64,000 nucleotides of DNA, taken from positions 33,320,735 through 33,384,734 of the forward strand of contig NC_059368.1 of the NCBI RefSeq assembly GCF_019703515.2, given 5' to 3'. The notes below the pieces were generated by a model. That model was not told where the DNA came from, did no database searches, and saw only the letters and a program-made list of their open reading frames with translations. This DNA comes from Myxocyprinus asiaticus. Taxonomy: Eukaryota; Chordata; Actinopteri; Cypriniformes; Catostomidae. A program made the translations under genes and the position numbers. Within the stretch, counting starts at the first letter, position 1. Every line of letters begins with the position of its first letter. Shown piece by piece: positions 35,969 to 46,380 of the stretch.

Positions 35969-36148
35969 ATGTCCTTTTGCATTTGTGCTACTGGATGTGG
36001 CTGTAATCTCTCCCCACCGGATGGTCACAAAATCTGTCTCGAGTGCTTGGGTCACCAGCACGCCAAGGCAGCTTTTATGGATGGTTCATGTTTTCACTGT
36101 GAGAATTTGCCCATGAGAACGTTGCGGTCGCAGCTCTCTTCTTCGTGA
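35969..36148 (+). pseudogene. DIRS-A ORF1 start with zinc-ribbon-like motif
   Basis: The frame from the ATG near 35969 reads MSFCICATGCGCNLSPPDGH, then CLECLGHQHAKAAFMDGSC and FHCENL, and ends at 36146-36148 near the deletion junction. The pattern of a C-x2-C pair, a His, then a second C-x2-C pair suggests a zinc-binding fold. The same motif is present in copy 2 at about 50085-50240. It is probably the N-terminus of the gag-like ORF1. The rest of gag is deleted here. Confidence 0.65.
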
Positions 36149-36157
36149 AGCATCACG

Positions 36158-36712
36158 ATGGCATCCTCAGCGGCGTTACTCCCCCTCGGATTGATGCATA
36201 TGAGACCGCTCCAGCACTGGCTACAGACTCGAGTCCCGAGGTGGGCATGGCGCCACGGCACCCAGCGTATGACTGTCACGGTGCCGCCATATTTTCAGCC
36301 CTTGGTCAGATCTGGCATTTCTATGGGCAGGGGTTCCCTTAGAGCAGGTCTCAAGGCGTGTCGTGGTCACGACGGATGCCTCGAATTCAGTCTGGGGCGC
36401 CGTGTGCAACGGGCAGGCAACATTGGGCTCTGGACAGGGCCCCACCTGCAGTGGCACATCAACTGCCTAGAGTTGCTGGCAGTATCGCTGGCCCTGCGGA
36501 GGCTTCGGCCATTGATTCAGGGCAAGCACGTGTTGGTCTGGATGGACAACATAGCGACCGTGGCATACATAAACAACCAGGGCGGTGTATGCTCACGTCG
36601 CATGTCGCAACTCGCCTGCCGCCTCCTCCTTTGGAGTCAGCAGACGTTGAAGTCTCTGCGAGCCACGCACCTCCCGGGTGTCCTCAACCGTGCAGCGGAT
36701 GCGCTCTCATGA
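36158..36712 (+). pseudogene. DIRS-A RT thumb and RNase H
   Basis: Starts right after the deletion with ASSAALLPLGLMHMRPLQHW (end of RT). Then, after a local frame change, comes the RNase H domain: the TTDAS region near 36370-36390 in another frame, WHINCLELLAVSLALRRLRP with the catalytic Glu, and VLVWMDNIATVAYINNQGG with the catalytic Asp. It closes with ATHLPGVLNRAADALS and stops at TGA 36710-36712. Relatives continue with Arg at this position, so the stop looks like a CGA-to-TGA change that separates RNase H from the recombinase. Confidence 0.82.
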
Positions 36713-38140
36713 CAAGTAATGCTCCGCGGAGAATGGAGACTCCACCCCCGCACAGTCCAGCTAATTTGGGAGAAATTCGGGGAGGTGCAGGTGGACCTGT
36801 TCGCCTCCCGAGAGTCCTCTCATTGCCCCCTTTGGTACTCCCTGTCTGAGGCTCCCCTCAGTACAGATGCCATGGTGCACAGCTGGCCTCGGGGGCTGCG
36901 CAAGTACGTGTTTCCCCCAGTGAGCCTCATTGCACAGACATTGTGCAAAGTCAGGGAGGATGGGCAGCAAGTCCTGATGGTTGCACCATACTGGCCCAAC
37001 CCGACTTGGTTCTCAGACCTGATACTCCTGGTAGTAGCCTCTCCCTGGTGCATTCCCCTGAGGCCCACTCGGGCAGGGCATGCTCCAGCACCCACGGCCA
37101 GACCTCTGGAACCTCCACGTCTGGCTCCTGGATGGGATGCGGAAGACCTAGCAGACCTTCCACCAGCGGTGATAGACATGATCACTCAGGCCAGAGCCCC
37201 CTCCACGAGGTGGCTGTACGCTCTGAAGTGGCGTCTCTTCGCAAATTGGGAAGATCCACAGAGATGCGTGGTCAGGTCTGTGTTGTCCTTCCTACAGGAG
37301 GGGCTGGAGAGACAGCTGTCTCCCTCCACCCTGAAGGTGTACGTGGCTGCTATAACAGTGTATCATGATACACTAGATGGGAGACCCTCACGGCAGCACG
37401 ACCTGATCACCAGGTTCCTCAAGGGTGCGAGGAGATTGAATCCCCTAGGCCGCGCCTGATTCCCTCTTGAGATCTCTCTGAGGTCCTACCTGCCCTACAG
37501 AGAGCCCCCTTTGAGCCCCCTTTGAGCTCCTGGAGCAGGCCGAGCTCAGCACTTTGTCACTGAAGATGGCCCTCTTGGTGGTGCTCACTTCTATCAAGAG
37601 GATTGAGGACCTGCAGGAGCTTTCTGTCACAATCGAATGCCTGGAGTTCAGGCTGGCACACTCTCACATGATCTTGAGACCCAGGCCCAGTTACGTGCCC
37701 AAAGTTCCCACCACTCCCTTTCGGGATCAGGTGGTGAACCTGCAAGCATTCCCTTCAGGAGGAAGACCCGGCCTTGTCGTTGCTGTGTCCAGTTCACGCC
37801 CTGCACATCTATCTGGACCGCATGCAGAGCTTTAGATGCTCGGAGCAGCTCTTTGTCTTTTTTGGAGGGCAGCAGAAGGGGAAAGCTGTTTCCAAACAGA
37901 GGTTGGCCTATTGGACTGTGGATGCCATTTCTCTGGCTTACCAATCACAAGATCTGCTGTGCCCTTTAGGAGTCCGGGCGCACTCCACTAGAGGTGTTGC
38001 ATCCTCCTGGGCACTGGCAAGGGGTGCCTCTCTAACAGACATATGCAGCAGGTTGGGCTAAACCCAATACCTTTGCGAGGTTCTACAACCTGAGCATAGA
38101 ACTGGTTTCGACCCAAGGGTTGCGGGGTAACAACAGGTAG
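36713..38140 (+). pseudogene. DIRS-A tyrosine recombinase, frameshifted
   Basis: The frame 36719-37459 carries the connector (VDLFASRESSHCPLWYSL, KVREDGQQVLMVAPYWP) and the N-terminal core-binding part (APSTRWLYALKWRLFANW, STLKVYVAAITVYHD). After frame breaks, the catalytic domain includes LVVLTSIKRIEDLQEL with the first Arg (about 37570-37620), LRPRPSYVPKVPTTPFRDQV (37674-37733), VHALHIYLDRMQSFR, and RAHSTRGVASSWALARGASL with the HxxR pair (about 37976-38035). FARFYNLSIEL with the Tyr nucleophile lies near 38074-38106, and the natural stop is at 38138-38140. All four catalytic landmarks R-H-R-Y are visible, but in different frames. The enzyme would integrate the circular DNA form by site-specific recombination. 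Confidence 0.88.
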
Positions 38141-38877
38141 GCCGGGAAGCCGGTCGGGTGTATCGTTTGCTTTTGCGCCTTTCCCCTTTCAATGTGATGA
38201 TGTTCACTATCTTGTCCACAACAGTTCCCCACACTGGACGCCTCTTTAATTTCTTAAGCACTATTCGGTGACAAACTCGGTGGATGAGTAATTCCGCCAG
38301 GTCCAGTACTCGTGGTATGCCCCTTTTCAGGTGAGCCCGCATACTTGGGCTCAGTGCTCCATATGTGGTGATTCCCCCCTCGGTAATCCCATATGATGTG
38401 TTCCCACTGTTCAGTTTCCCCTCAGGTGAACCCTGTGTTTCCCCTCGACAGAGCTCTGCTCTGACTCTGTTGCTGTGTACCCTCTCCGTAGATAGGGTCC
38501 TCCCCAGTGACATCATTCCATATGTGAACTTCCCTGTTGGTAAGTCCATGTGAGGTATTCTCCACATGTTAACCTCCCTCCAGTAGGATGTGGTCTCCGT
38601 AGTGCTCTCCCTCCTGGAGAGGGAAGAGCACTTCCCCAGTGCTATTCTAGTAGATGCTCGGCATGAAATTGCTTAATACAAAAACCAGGAAAGCCCATCG
38701 CTTGTAGCCTCCTCGGGTAAGTGCCTACTCCCACCCTTATCGGGACCTGTGAGATGTCTTACCTAACTCGCTGGAAGGTTACGACGTGGTCAAGCGCTCG
38801 CTGCAAGGCACGTAGCAGCCTGCCCGTATCCGCTCCTCCTTACCTCGTGACATGGTTCAGCACCTGCGGTGTTTCAT

Positions 38878-39000
38878 ATAGGAACCCCTAGTGTCACTAC
38901 ATCGACACAACGTCGAGTGAGTGACAGACAGGGAACGTCTTGGTTACTGATGTAACCTCTGTTTCCTGATGGAGAGAACAAGACGTTGTGTCCCTCCTGC
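38878..39000. repeat. Internal complementary region of DIRS-A copy 1
   Basis: The first half (to about 38933) is the reverse complement of the outer left terminus (cgacacaacgtcgagtgagt). The second half (about 38934-38998) is the reverse complement of the outer right terminus (gatggagagaacaagacgtt against the tcgttccctccatcagg end at 39224-39242). In DIRS elements this region bridges both ends during completion of circular DNA. Confidence 0.85.
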
Positions 39001-39044
39001 TGTGGCACTGAACCAACCACTGACATGGACGGGACTCTCTTTCG

Positions 39045-39262
39045 GCTCCTCAGCACAAATCTGAATGAGTGGTGCACACCATCTCCTTTAATACCCGTAT
39101 GTCCGGGGCGGAGAGTGGCATGCAAATTCCACTCACCAATTTTCATTGACCTTTTCTGAATAAAGCAAAGGTGATTGGGGCTCTCAAGAGCGAACTCCTA
39201 GTGTCACTACATCGACACAACGTCTCGTTCCCTCCATCAGGGAACAGAGGTTACATCAATAA
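39045..39262 (-). repeat. DIRS-A copy 1 right inverted terminal repeat
   Basis: Reverse-complement counterpart of the left repeat, with atgcaaattcc (octamer), the caattttcattg CCAAT pair and a degenerate TATA (tttaatacccg). It extends beyond the left repeat by the tctcgttccctccatcaggg tail and the aggttacatcaataacc near-palindrome. Confidence 0.85.
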
Positions 39263-39660
39263 CCAAGCCATTTTTGAAAGTATGCTTTTTATGTTCTTTT
39301 TTTTTCTAAACATTTTCTGCATTTTCTGTTGTGTCTATTTGATGTGCTGCATGGAATCAATAAAAATTGTTAATAAAAAACAAAAAAGACACAAATGGTC
39401 CATATTTCTATTATGCTAATGCATTATATACAGCCCATTTACAGTACACTACCAAATGCTTATGAATAGGTTGCCTTCATTTATATTGACATTGCTTGAC
39501 AGGGAATGGAATATTTTGCAGGAAGCTGATGGTGCAATAACCAGAGAAAAACCTCAGAATTAAATTGCACTTGACCCAGCCCATTTGCGCTTTGCGCATG
39601 CAATTTCACCTACCCATTTGTGCCTAGACTTAGCACATGCTTGCACGAAAATATCAGAAC
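39263..39660. other. Non-coding gap
   Basis: A poly-T tract at about 39297-39306 and A+T-rich sequence. No gene was recognised. The segment 39570-39660 is weakly echoed after 41103 (cattt, gcgctttgcgcat versus actttgcacatatg), hinting that the next element inserted into an older repeat. Confidence 0.4.
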
Positions 39661-40183
39661 TTGAAGGAGACCAATTATTGCCCTTTTTACAAGATGTAAT
39701 ATAAGTCTCAGGTGTCTCGAGAATGTGTCTGTTAAGTTTCATCTCAAAATACCCCACGGATCATTTATTATACCATGTTATAAATGCCTCTTTTTAGGTG
39801 GAATTAAAAACACGCTGTTTTCATGTGTCTCTTTAAATGCAAATGAGCTGCTGCTCCCCGCCCCCTATTATTATACAGACAGTAAGCGTAAAAATAACGA
39901 CATAGCTCTGGTCTCCGTGAATACATTCAGAGACAATGGTAACTGACAGCAAGCGTTTTCAGGTTAAAAATTAAAAAGAACGACAGCTCTGTTCTCTGTG
40001 AATACAATCAGAGACAATGGTAACTTTAGCTGCACTAGCCATGGAATCAGCTAACAAGCACATTCGGAAAGGCGATTTGCAAACATTAACAAAATATAAA
40101 GTGAGATACTAAAGCTGGAACACGAACAGTTGGTACTGATCCATGCTTGAGAATCAAATTTTTGGAAAATCCTGCTTTATATT

Positions 40184-40578
40184 TGTGGCAGCGGGGGTGT
40201 GGTCGAGCGCCCGTCCGGAGAGAGAGAAAGCGGTAAGAGCGCTTACACCAGAGCTAAATTATGTCTAACACGTGTCTCTAATTCCAGTGAGCTGGGGAGA
40301 GCAGCATATAAACAACCACGCCACCGTCAAAAACAGAGAGAGAACGACACGTCAGTCCAGTGTTGGACTGAAGACTGAAGATCCAGTGTCCTGAATGTCA
40401 AAAAGCTTAATGACTTTTAAGAAGTTTATGGAGAGTTTTTGTTATTGGTGAAGCTATCTGAGTGAACCCAGGAAAACACTAGAGAGAGTGTACAGGCTGT
40501 ACAGAGGGCAGAAAATAAAAGCCTTACTTTGACGGTGTCTGAGCTTCCCGACTCGTCCTTTCCCATGCAACCTTCACA
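40184..40578 (+). mobile_element. Solo LTR, copy 1, with 5-bp duplication
   Basis: Starts TGTGGCAGCGGGGG, ends TTCACA, and is flanked by the perfect direct repeat ATATT (40179-40183 and 40579-40583). It contains a polyadenylation-type AATAAAA near 40518 and promoter-like gagcagcatataaac near 40300. A related LTR sits at 59363-59746. No internal retroviral sequence is present, so it is a solo LTR left by LTR-LTR recombination. A 5-bp duplication and TG...CA ends fit a Ty3/gypsy-type element. Confidence 0.85.
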
Positions 40579-40583
40579 ATATT

Positions 40584-40801
40584 GATCCTCATTCACAAAG
40601 CAGTCCGGTGTAAAATGATTTAAACAAACATACAATAATTTTTTGTATGTTTTGGGGCACATTTGCTTCAAAAACAAAACTTGTCCACTGCGTCTTCAGT
40701 GGCTCTGATGCTGGAAGTATATGAAGACTCTTATGTTCACTTTTACAGCCAATAACAGAACACTTATGACGCTTACAAAGCTGAGATATTATTCTTCCCA
40801 C
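40584..40801 (-). pseudogene. THAP-domain remnant
   Basis: The minus-strand frame shows CSVIGCKSEHKSLHILPASE then TQWTSFVFEANVPQ. After a frame shift it continues as KTYKKLLYVCLNHFTPDCFVNE in the adjacent frame. The C-x4-C pair, conserved Trp, and C-x2-H followed by F match the C2CH THAP zinc finger, a DNA-binding domain shared by host THAP proteins and P or Kolobok transposases. The exon is cut by the solo LTR on its downstream side. It is likely part of the surrounding TTAA element. Confidence 0.65.
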
Positions 40802-41102
40802 CGTAGCTGCTCCAGCGCGGAAAAAAAATGGCGGACTGTGTGTAGATCACTCGGGGAAGGATCTATGATAATAGGGTGGAGTCCGTCACCAGTCGTGGGC
40901 ATGGCCTGCTCTAAAGTGACGTCACTTTAGAGCAGAAATGAAAACTGATCATTTTGAGACACTGTTTTTGATAAATAGAAATATAAGAAAGAGGAGTGGG
41001 TGGACCTTTAACATTGTAGGATGGTTGTGTACACACACTGCCGACTCACATTATGTTCAAACATCATGTAAAAGTGAATTTTGCATAATAGGTCCCCTTT
41101 AA

Positions 41103-42201
41103 TGGCCATGCCCACTGACTTTGCACATATGACATATCGCATAGCACTGTGCTTAAGGCAAAGCATTCTTAAAATAGGCCCTTCATCATAACTGTCTTAA
41201 GACATTGTGCGTACTTAATGGACAGAATTGTTTAAAAGCACAGCAAAAATTATTCAGAATTTTATTTTGCTATATCGGGGTGTTTGGCCAGTCATATAGG
41301 TTGTTCAAGCACTGTCAAGCTTCCTGTGCAACCTCTGCCTGAGTAATGCTATTGAGTTGGCACCCTGCTGACAGATGAATGCGTGCTGAAATAACAGGCA
41401 TGCATACACAGTCCCCACTGATTCCATTAAGCTTCGTATAAATGTCATTGCCCCTTAATAACTTTTAAATCTTCAAGCTTCATTTATGTCAGGAGTGCAC
41501 ATCAGAATTGCTGCTGGTTGTAGAAGCCAAATGTGGTGCCACTTTACTGAAAGCTGATTCTGAAAGGACTGCTGTCTGGATTCACTTTCCCATCTGAAAA
41601 TTATGGCCCTTCCATCTGCACTATTGTAGCCCTCAAATGTACCTGCCTTATGGTAGCCTTATGTATGTTATGGCTAACATCGCTTACAACACCTTTAATA
41701 ATAATGGTTAATATTTATTAGTGCTCAACAGCTGTTGAAGATATTTCAGTGGGTTTTACAAGAGTTTTAAGAAGCTGCCAAATTAATTTAGGTGAAGCAG
41801 TTTAGGGACAGCACAGTTAATGCTGATCTGTGTGTATGAATATAACTTTCTGAATGTTAACGAGTTTTTGAATAAGCATAGTAATATGAAATAAACGAAC
41901 AGCAGCTTAGACCATCTGCAGAGTTGGGAACGGTTTCCTCTCTTTTCTCTATTTTCTGTGTTGATTTATTGAGGATAAAAAAGTAATGGGTAAAGGAGGA
42001 TGCTATATGTTCAATGGTAGAATGTGCAGGAAAAGCAAACAAACATGCACACATTTACAAAAAAACCAAAAAATATATATGCACATGAACAATAAAATCT
42101 TAAAAAAAAAACAAACAAAAAAAAAACAAACCCCGAAGCATCTCACCCAATGTAAATTAAATCTTACTCTTTCTTTATTGGCTCTCCTATCTATCTATCT
42201 A

Positions 42202-42234
<33 letters not shown>

Positions 42235-43250
42235 TTTTCTCTCTCTCTCTCTCTCTCTTAGCCTCATCACGCCCTTTCGAACTCTCTGATACCCTATGAA
42301 CAAATAGGCTATACTAAATAAAAGGCAATAAACGTTTAACGTCGGAATGAACAAGACCACATGTACACCGGACAGAAAGCGTTGCAGAGGAAGTGGGTCG
42401 TCTGACGACATCACCTAATTGAACGGCAGCTGGGTTTGTGAGAGATCCAGCACATGAAGTAGGATGGTTCTTCTGGTAACTATAAATACTGTATGTAAAG
42501 ATATGTGTAAAGATAAATATTCAGAGTATCTTATGAATTTATCTGGAGCTGGACAGTAATGAGCTAACTTGTGACTGTTGCTTACCTGTAGAGAAGGAAC
42601 TCTGCATGTTCGTTGTCTCCATCGAACCCCAAAAATTACCTCAAAGTCGGCCACATTTACGCTGTTCTCTGTCTCATTCTTTTAGTAAGTCTTCGAATTT
42701 TGTCTTTAAAGTCTAGGCAAAGCAAAATTTATTTTCCTCTGTAACACGTCTGCCATGGTTTTTCATATTTCTCCACCGGCCATGCCCCCAAACTCATGCT
42801 ATAGGTTTAGATAGAAAGGTATGGGTGGAGCTGAGCAGGTTACTCAAAATATAAACATAAATGTTTTGGTAGTGCCTGGGAGACTTAGAGTTTATACTTT
42901 TGGGGGAGGTAAACCCTTACTTTGCTTACTTATACTTTTCAATGAACAATAAACTGGTGTAGGAGAACGTATTTTGACATACAAAAATACATACTTCACC
43001 TTTAAAAGAGCTAGGCAAAAGCTGTAGATATAGTACACATCTTGCTGTTTAAAGTATACAGTGAGAATTTGGTCCCGAAAATGGCCCTTAAATTGTCTTC
43101 ATTACATAAGTATCTCATCGGCAGTCTTTGTTGATTTTGTCAAGCGCTAAAAGCTTTTTTTTTTTTCCTCAAGTCAGTTACTATCAATTTACATTTTTCA
43201 TCAAATAATATTTGAGCATCAGAAGGAAACGCACACATACAACATACATT
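41103..43250. other. Non-coding stretch
   Basis: Mostly A+T-rich, with a compound microsatellite at 42189-42259 (TCTA, then GTCT, then CT units). No gene or repeat end could be fixed. Frames through the microsatellite translate to Ser-Leu or Arg-Glu repeats and were not called. Confidence 0.5.
42189..42259. repeat. Compound TCTA/GTCT/CT microsatellite
   Basis: About four TCTA units, four GTCT units and then CT dinucleotides broken once by tttt. Confidence 0.95.
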
Positions 43251-44244
43251 CAGGGTTGGGAGGGTTACTCCCTAAATGTATTCTACTACAGATTACAGAA
43301 TACATGCTGTAACATGCAATTTGTAACGTATTCAAATTACATTGAGTGGTGGTGGCGTAGTGGGCTAAAGCACATAACTGGTAATCAGAAAGTTGTTGGT
43401 TCGATCCCCACAGCCACCACCACTGTGTCCTTGGGCAAGTCACTTTGGATAAAAGCATCTGCCAAATACATAAATGTAAATGTATTCCATTAGATTACTC
43501 AAGGTCAGTAACATATTCTACATACTTTGGATTACTTCTTCAGCACTGGTAGATTTTTTTCACTTGTTTTGACTACAAATACTCTGCCAATACAGTAAGA
43601 CAAAATATACATGTTAAAAATACACTCTCTGAAAAACCTAAATATCTAATGCAGTGTTGTTTCTAAAACAAGATAAATCAAACTGAACTGTGTTTTAAGG
43701 ATTTTTAGATTTTTTACAGGAAAACAATACAAAAATTATTATCAAGAATAAGATTTTTGCCCTAATATCAAAGGTCTTAATAGAAAAAAAAGAAATTATG
43801 ATCCGTGAATTTTCTTGATAAAAAAAATATGATCGTGCCTGGTATCATGTGCATGTAAAATGGCTAGAAATAGCATTTTAGCTTAGCATAAAGCTGACAA
43901 TTTTCACAAGGTTTATTTCTATTTCTTCTGCTCCAAACGTACTTCTCTGTCTCCTCGTATGAATGTAACACATCATAAGAAAATGTTTCATCACTATTCA
44001 AACGCTCTTTGGATCACATCATTTATATGTATAAATGTTTTCCATCTGAAAAGACTAAATATTAAATGAAACAAATGACAATAAAATGCAAAGTAATCTC
44101 TTCAATAATCAAAATACTTTTTGAATGTAACTGTATTCTAATTACCAATGATTTAAATTGTAACTGTAGTGGAATACAGTTACTAATATTTTGTATTTTA
44201 AATACGTAATCCCATTACATGTATTCCGTTACTCCCCAACCCTG
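43251..44244. mobile_element. hAT MITE family H, copy 1 (contains a SINE)
   Basis: Ends CAGGGTTGGGAGGGTTACT and, in reverse complement, CAGGGTTGGGGAGTAACGG. Flanking 8-mers are CATACATT and CATAAATC, a decayed 8-bp duplication. The interior is closely matched by the copies at 47385-48234 and 58690-59201 (shared blocks such as gccctaatatcaaaggtctt). No coding capacity. Compared with copy 2 it has an extra 148-bp SINE. Confidence 0.82.
43334..43481 (+). mobile_element. tRNA-derived SINE inserted in hAT MITE
   Basis: Present here but absent from the matching position of the sister MITE at 47385-48234. It shows A box TGGCGTAGTGGG (43353-43364), B box GGTTCGATCCC (43398-43408) and the tail gataaaagcatctgcc, common in fish SINEs, ending in an aaatgtaa repeat. 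Direct repeats GTATTC flank it (43328-43333 and 43482-43487). The tRNA-like part is too diverged and extended to be a working tRNA. Confidence 0.8.
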
Positions 44245-45044
44245 CATAAATCTACATCTAAAAAACATATTAAGGAGAGCTTGGAAAATGTATTTGATAA
44301 AAACAACATGACATGGAGCATCTCTCTGTTTATTTATTCAGATGATGAGCCAAATCATGGACTCATTTGCTTAGCTATTTTTTCATAAAACACTAATGAA
44401 TTTGCTGACCTTGGCAACATATTAAATCAGGCAGGTCAGCTTAATATGAACAAACTGAGAGATGCATTAACGACTAATCAAAACAAACAGTGCCTCTTGG
44501 AGCTGAATAAATTAAGAAAAAGGCTTGCAAAGAGACTCTGGTCATTCTACAAGTAAAGCAAAACAGCAAAATAAAAGGAATGCTGAACCAATTAACAAGC
44601 AGAGTGGAGCAGAAATGGCATCATTAAATTTTAAATGGATCCTATCAAGGACTTTTTTCTTTTTATTTCCCTTTAGGAACAATTTTTAGCCCCGCTCCCG
44701 CTCTTGAGAACTGGATCTTGTAGCCTAGAGTTTTTGCTACAGAAATGATGTGAAACCCATCCTGATCACTCATTCATACAAAACAATATAGTCATTTAAC
44801 TTTTGTAAGACACTTTTAGTGTTAGAAAGGCCATATGCGAGGAAGCGTGGATGATCATGAATATTGATGTGATTCACACCTGAGGAGACAAAGACCCCTC
44901 CCCTGAGTGAGAATGAATGTGAGGAGACTTAATGATTGAATGTATTGTTTGTAGCGTATTCACAAAACCAAGTTTAAGTTAAAAGAAGTAATCTGACTAT
45001 ACAATTTCTTTACATAAAGACTTTACTTAAAAACTTTAGACCTA
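44245..45044. other. Non-coding gap
   Basis: A+T-rich sequence without recognisable genes or repeat ends. Confidence 0.5.
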
Positions 45045-45335
45045 CACTACCATTTAAAAGTTTTTGATCTGTAAGATGTTTTAATGTTTTTAGAAGAAGT
45101 CTCTTCTACTCACCAAGACTGCATTTATTTGATCCAAAATACAGCAAAAACAGTGATATTGTGAAATATTTGTACAATTTAAAATAACTGTTTTCTATTT
45201 GAATATATTGTAAAATGCAATTTATTCCTGTGATCAAAGCTGAATTTTCAGCATCATTACTGCCGTCTTCAGTGTCACATGATCCTTCAGAAATCATTCT
45301 AATATGCTGATTTTCTAATATGGGCATATTTACAG
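45045..45335 (+). repeat. Dispersed teleost-type interspersed repeat
   Basis: From cactaccatttaaaag to ctaatatgctgatttt the block resembles, from memory, a high-copy interspersed repeat of fish genomes (landmarks actgcatttatttgatc, cagtgtcacatgatcc). I cannot name the family, see no coding capacity, and place the ends only approximately. Confidence 0.55.
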
Positions 45336-46380
45336 CACATTTTACACATTTACACCCGAACAGATATTTGCAAGCACAAGCTTCGTTGATGATAATGAGG
45401 CAGAATAAACACTAGTTAAAATATAATCTAAACATTCATATTATTTTATATCATATTAAATATCATATTTATATCACACATCATACAATTTAAATACCTG
45501 CTTTAGCCAAAACAACATTTAAATGTAACTAAAACTTGCCTATTAGGACATATTTCAAATTTCAATACTCTGAATCCTGGCTGGCAAGTCTGGAAATAAT
45601 CCAACTATTAAAACATGTACATGTTTATATAACATAGCATGTCAACTAATATGTAAGTAAAACTAAATTACTTACTCAGCTGGAATTGTATCTTCGGCTG
45701 GATCAAGTCGCTCTTCAAACATTCATCATCGGATTTCCGGTCTTCTTCTGAGGAAAATGTGAACTCTTCATCATTATCCAGGTGCTTCCTCACCTGTGTA
45801 GCGTGCCATCTTCCAAACGTGCAGAAAAGTGAATGAACTTGATGTTTTTTAAGGCACTGTTGGGGGCGTTTACCATTTGCATTGATCGCCTCAGCACATT
45901 ACCGTATGAATAGCGCGCTCTGCTGGTGGGTGTGATCTCATTAGGGATAATGAGCTGAGCCAGGAGAAACTGTACATCTCTTAGTTTCATACAGATTACA
46001 TTGCAGGAGAATATTTGTTTTAAATTTGAATTATTTTATTTAAAAGTAGATATTTTAAGCTTTCTTTAGACATATGTTTCATGTTTGTGTGATAAATATT
46101 CGCGGAGTTTCAGTTCATTTTGTGACGTGTTTCAGAAAGATGCTAGCGGAGACAGAGACGACTGAAAGCGCACCCTGTTTATTTTCTTTATTTTACAAAA
46201 GCACAAGGTTTTGTTGTTATTGTGAGTGTGCACAAATAAAAGTAGACCCTTTATAGTCTCTAATGATGTCTTACACTTATCTGTATGCCCAAAAATGATG
46301 GAGTATTTTAAATTGTTTCCACTGTTATGCAGAAAAAAATCCAGCAGGACCCGCCAGCGCGTCCGTCGACCCCAGAGGGT
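45336..46380. other. Mostly non-coding, with a short degenerate acidic frame
   Basis: On the minus strand at about 45820-45675, an ATG (MARYTGEEA) is followed after a frame change by LDNDEEFTFSSEEDRKSDDE and more residues ending near a splice-donor-like agtaagt. Acidic N-termini like this occur in piggyBac-type transposases, but the match is too short to be sure. The rest shows nothing. Confidence 0.3.

Larger units (their letters stand above)
35588..39262 (+). mobile_element. DIRS-A copy 1 (gag and RT deleted)
   Basis: A DIRS-type retrotransposon with a left terminal repeat (35588 to about 35800), short ORF1, RNase H, tyrosine recombinase, internal complementary region (about 38878-39000) and right inverted terminal repeat (about 39045-39262). 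Compared with copy 2, about 2.5 kb covering gag and most of RT is missing, with the junction at about 36140-36165. The left repeat carries a CCAAT-type pair, ATTTGCAT at 35709-35716 and a TATA box at 35743-35750. No target duplication was sought, since DIRS elements make none. Confidence 0.88.
39665..41098. mobile_element. Kolobok-like TTAA DNA transposon with THAP remnant
   Basis: The left end reads AGGAGACCAATTATTGCCC. The right end in reverse complement reads AGGGGACCTATTATGC and continues with similar sequence (ttttacatgatgtt against ttttacaagatgtaa). The right flank is TTAA (41099-41102) and the left flank TTGA (39661-39664), consistent with a mutated TTAA duplication. TTAA duplication plus a THAP-domain remnant fits the Kolobok superfamily; piggyBac also uses TTAA but lacks THAP. 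A solo LTR interrupts it at 40184-40578. It has no transposase core, so it is non-autonomous. Confidence 0.65.

Noticed and set aside
43353..43408. Possible tRNA gene
   Set aside because: A and B boxes are present, but the sequence does not fold into a clear cloverleaf and is part of a SINE with tail and flanking duplication.
45675..45820. piggyBac transposase gene
   Set aside because: Only a short acidic N-terminal-like segment with a frame break is present; the evidence is too thin for more than a low-confidence note.
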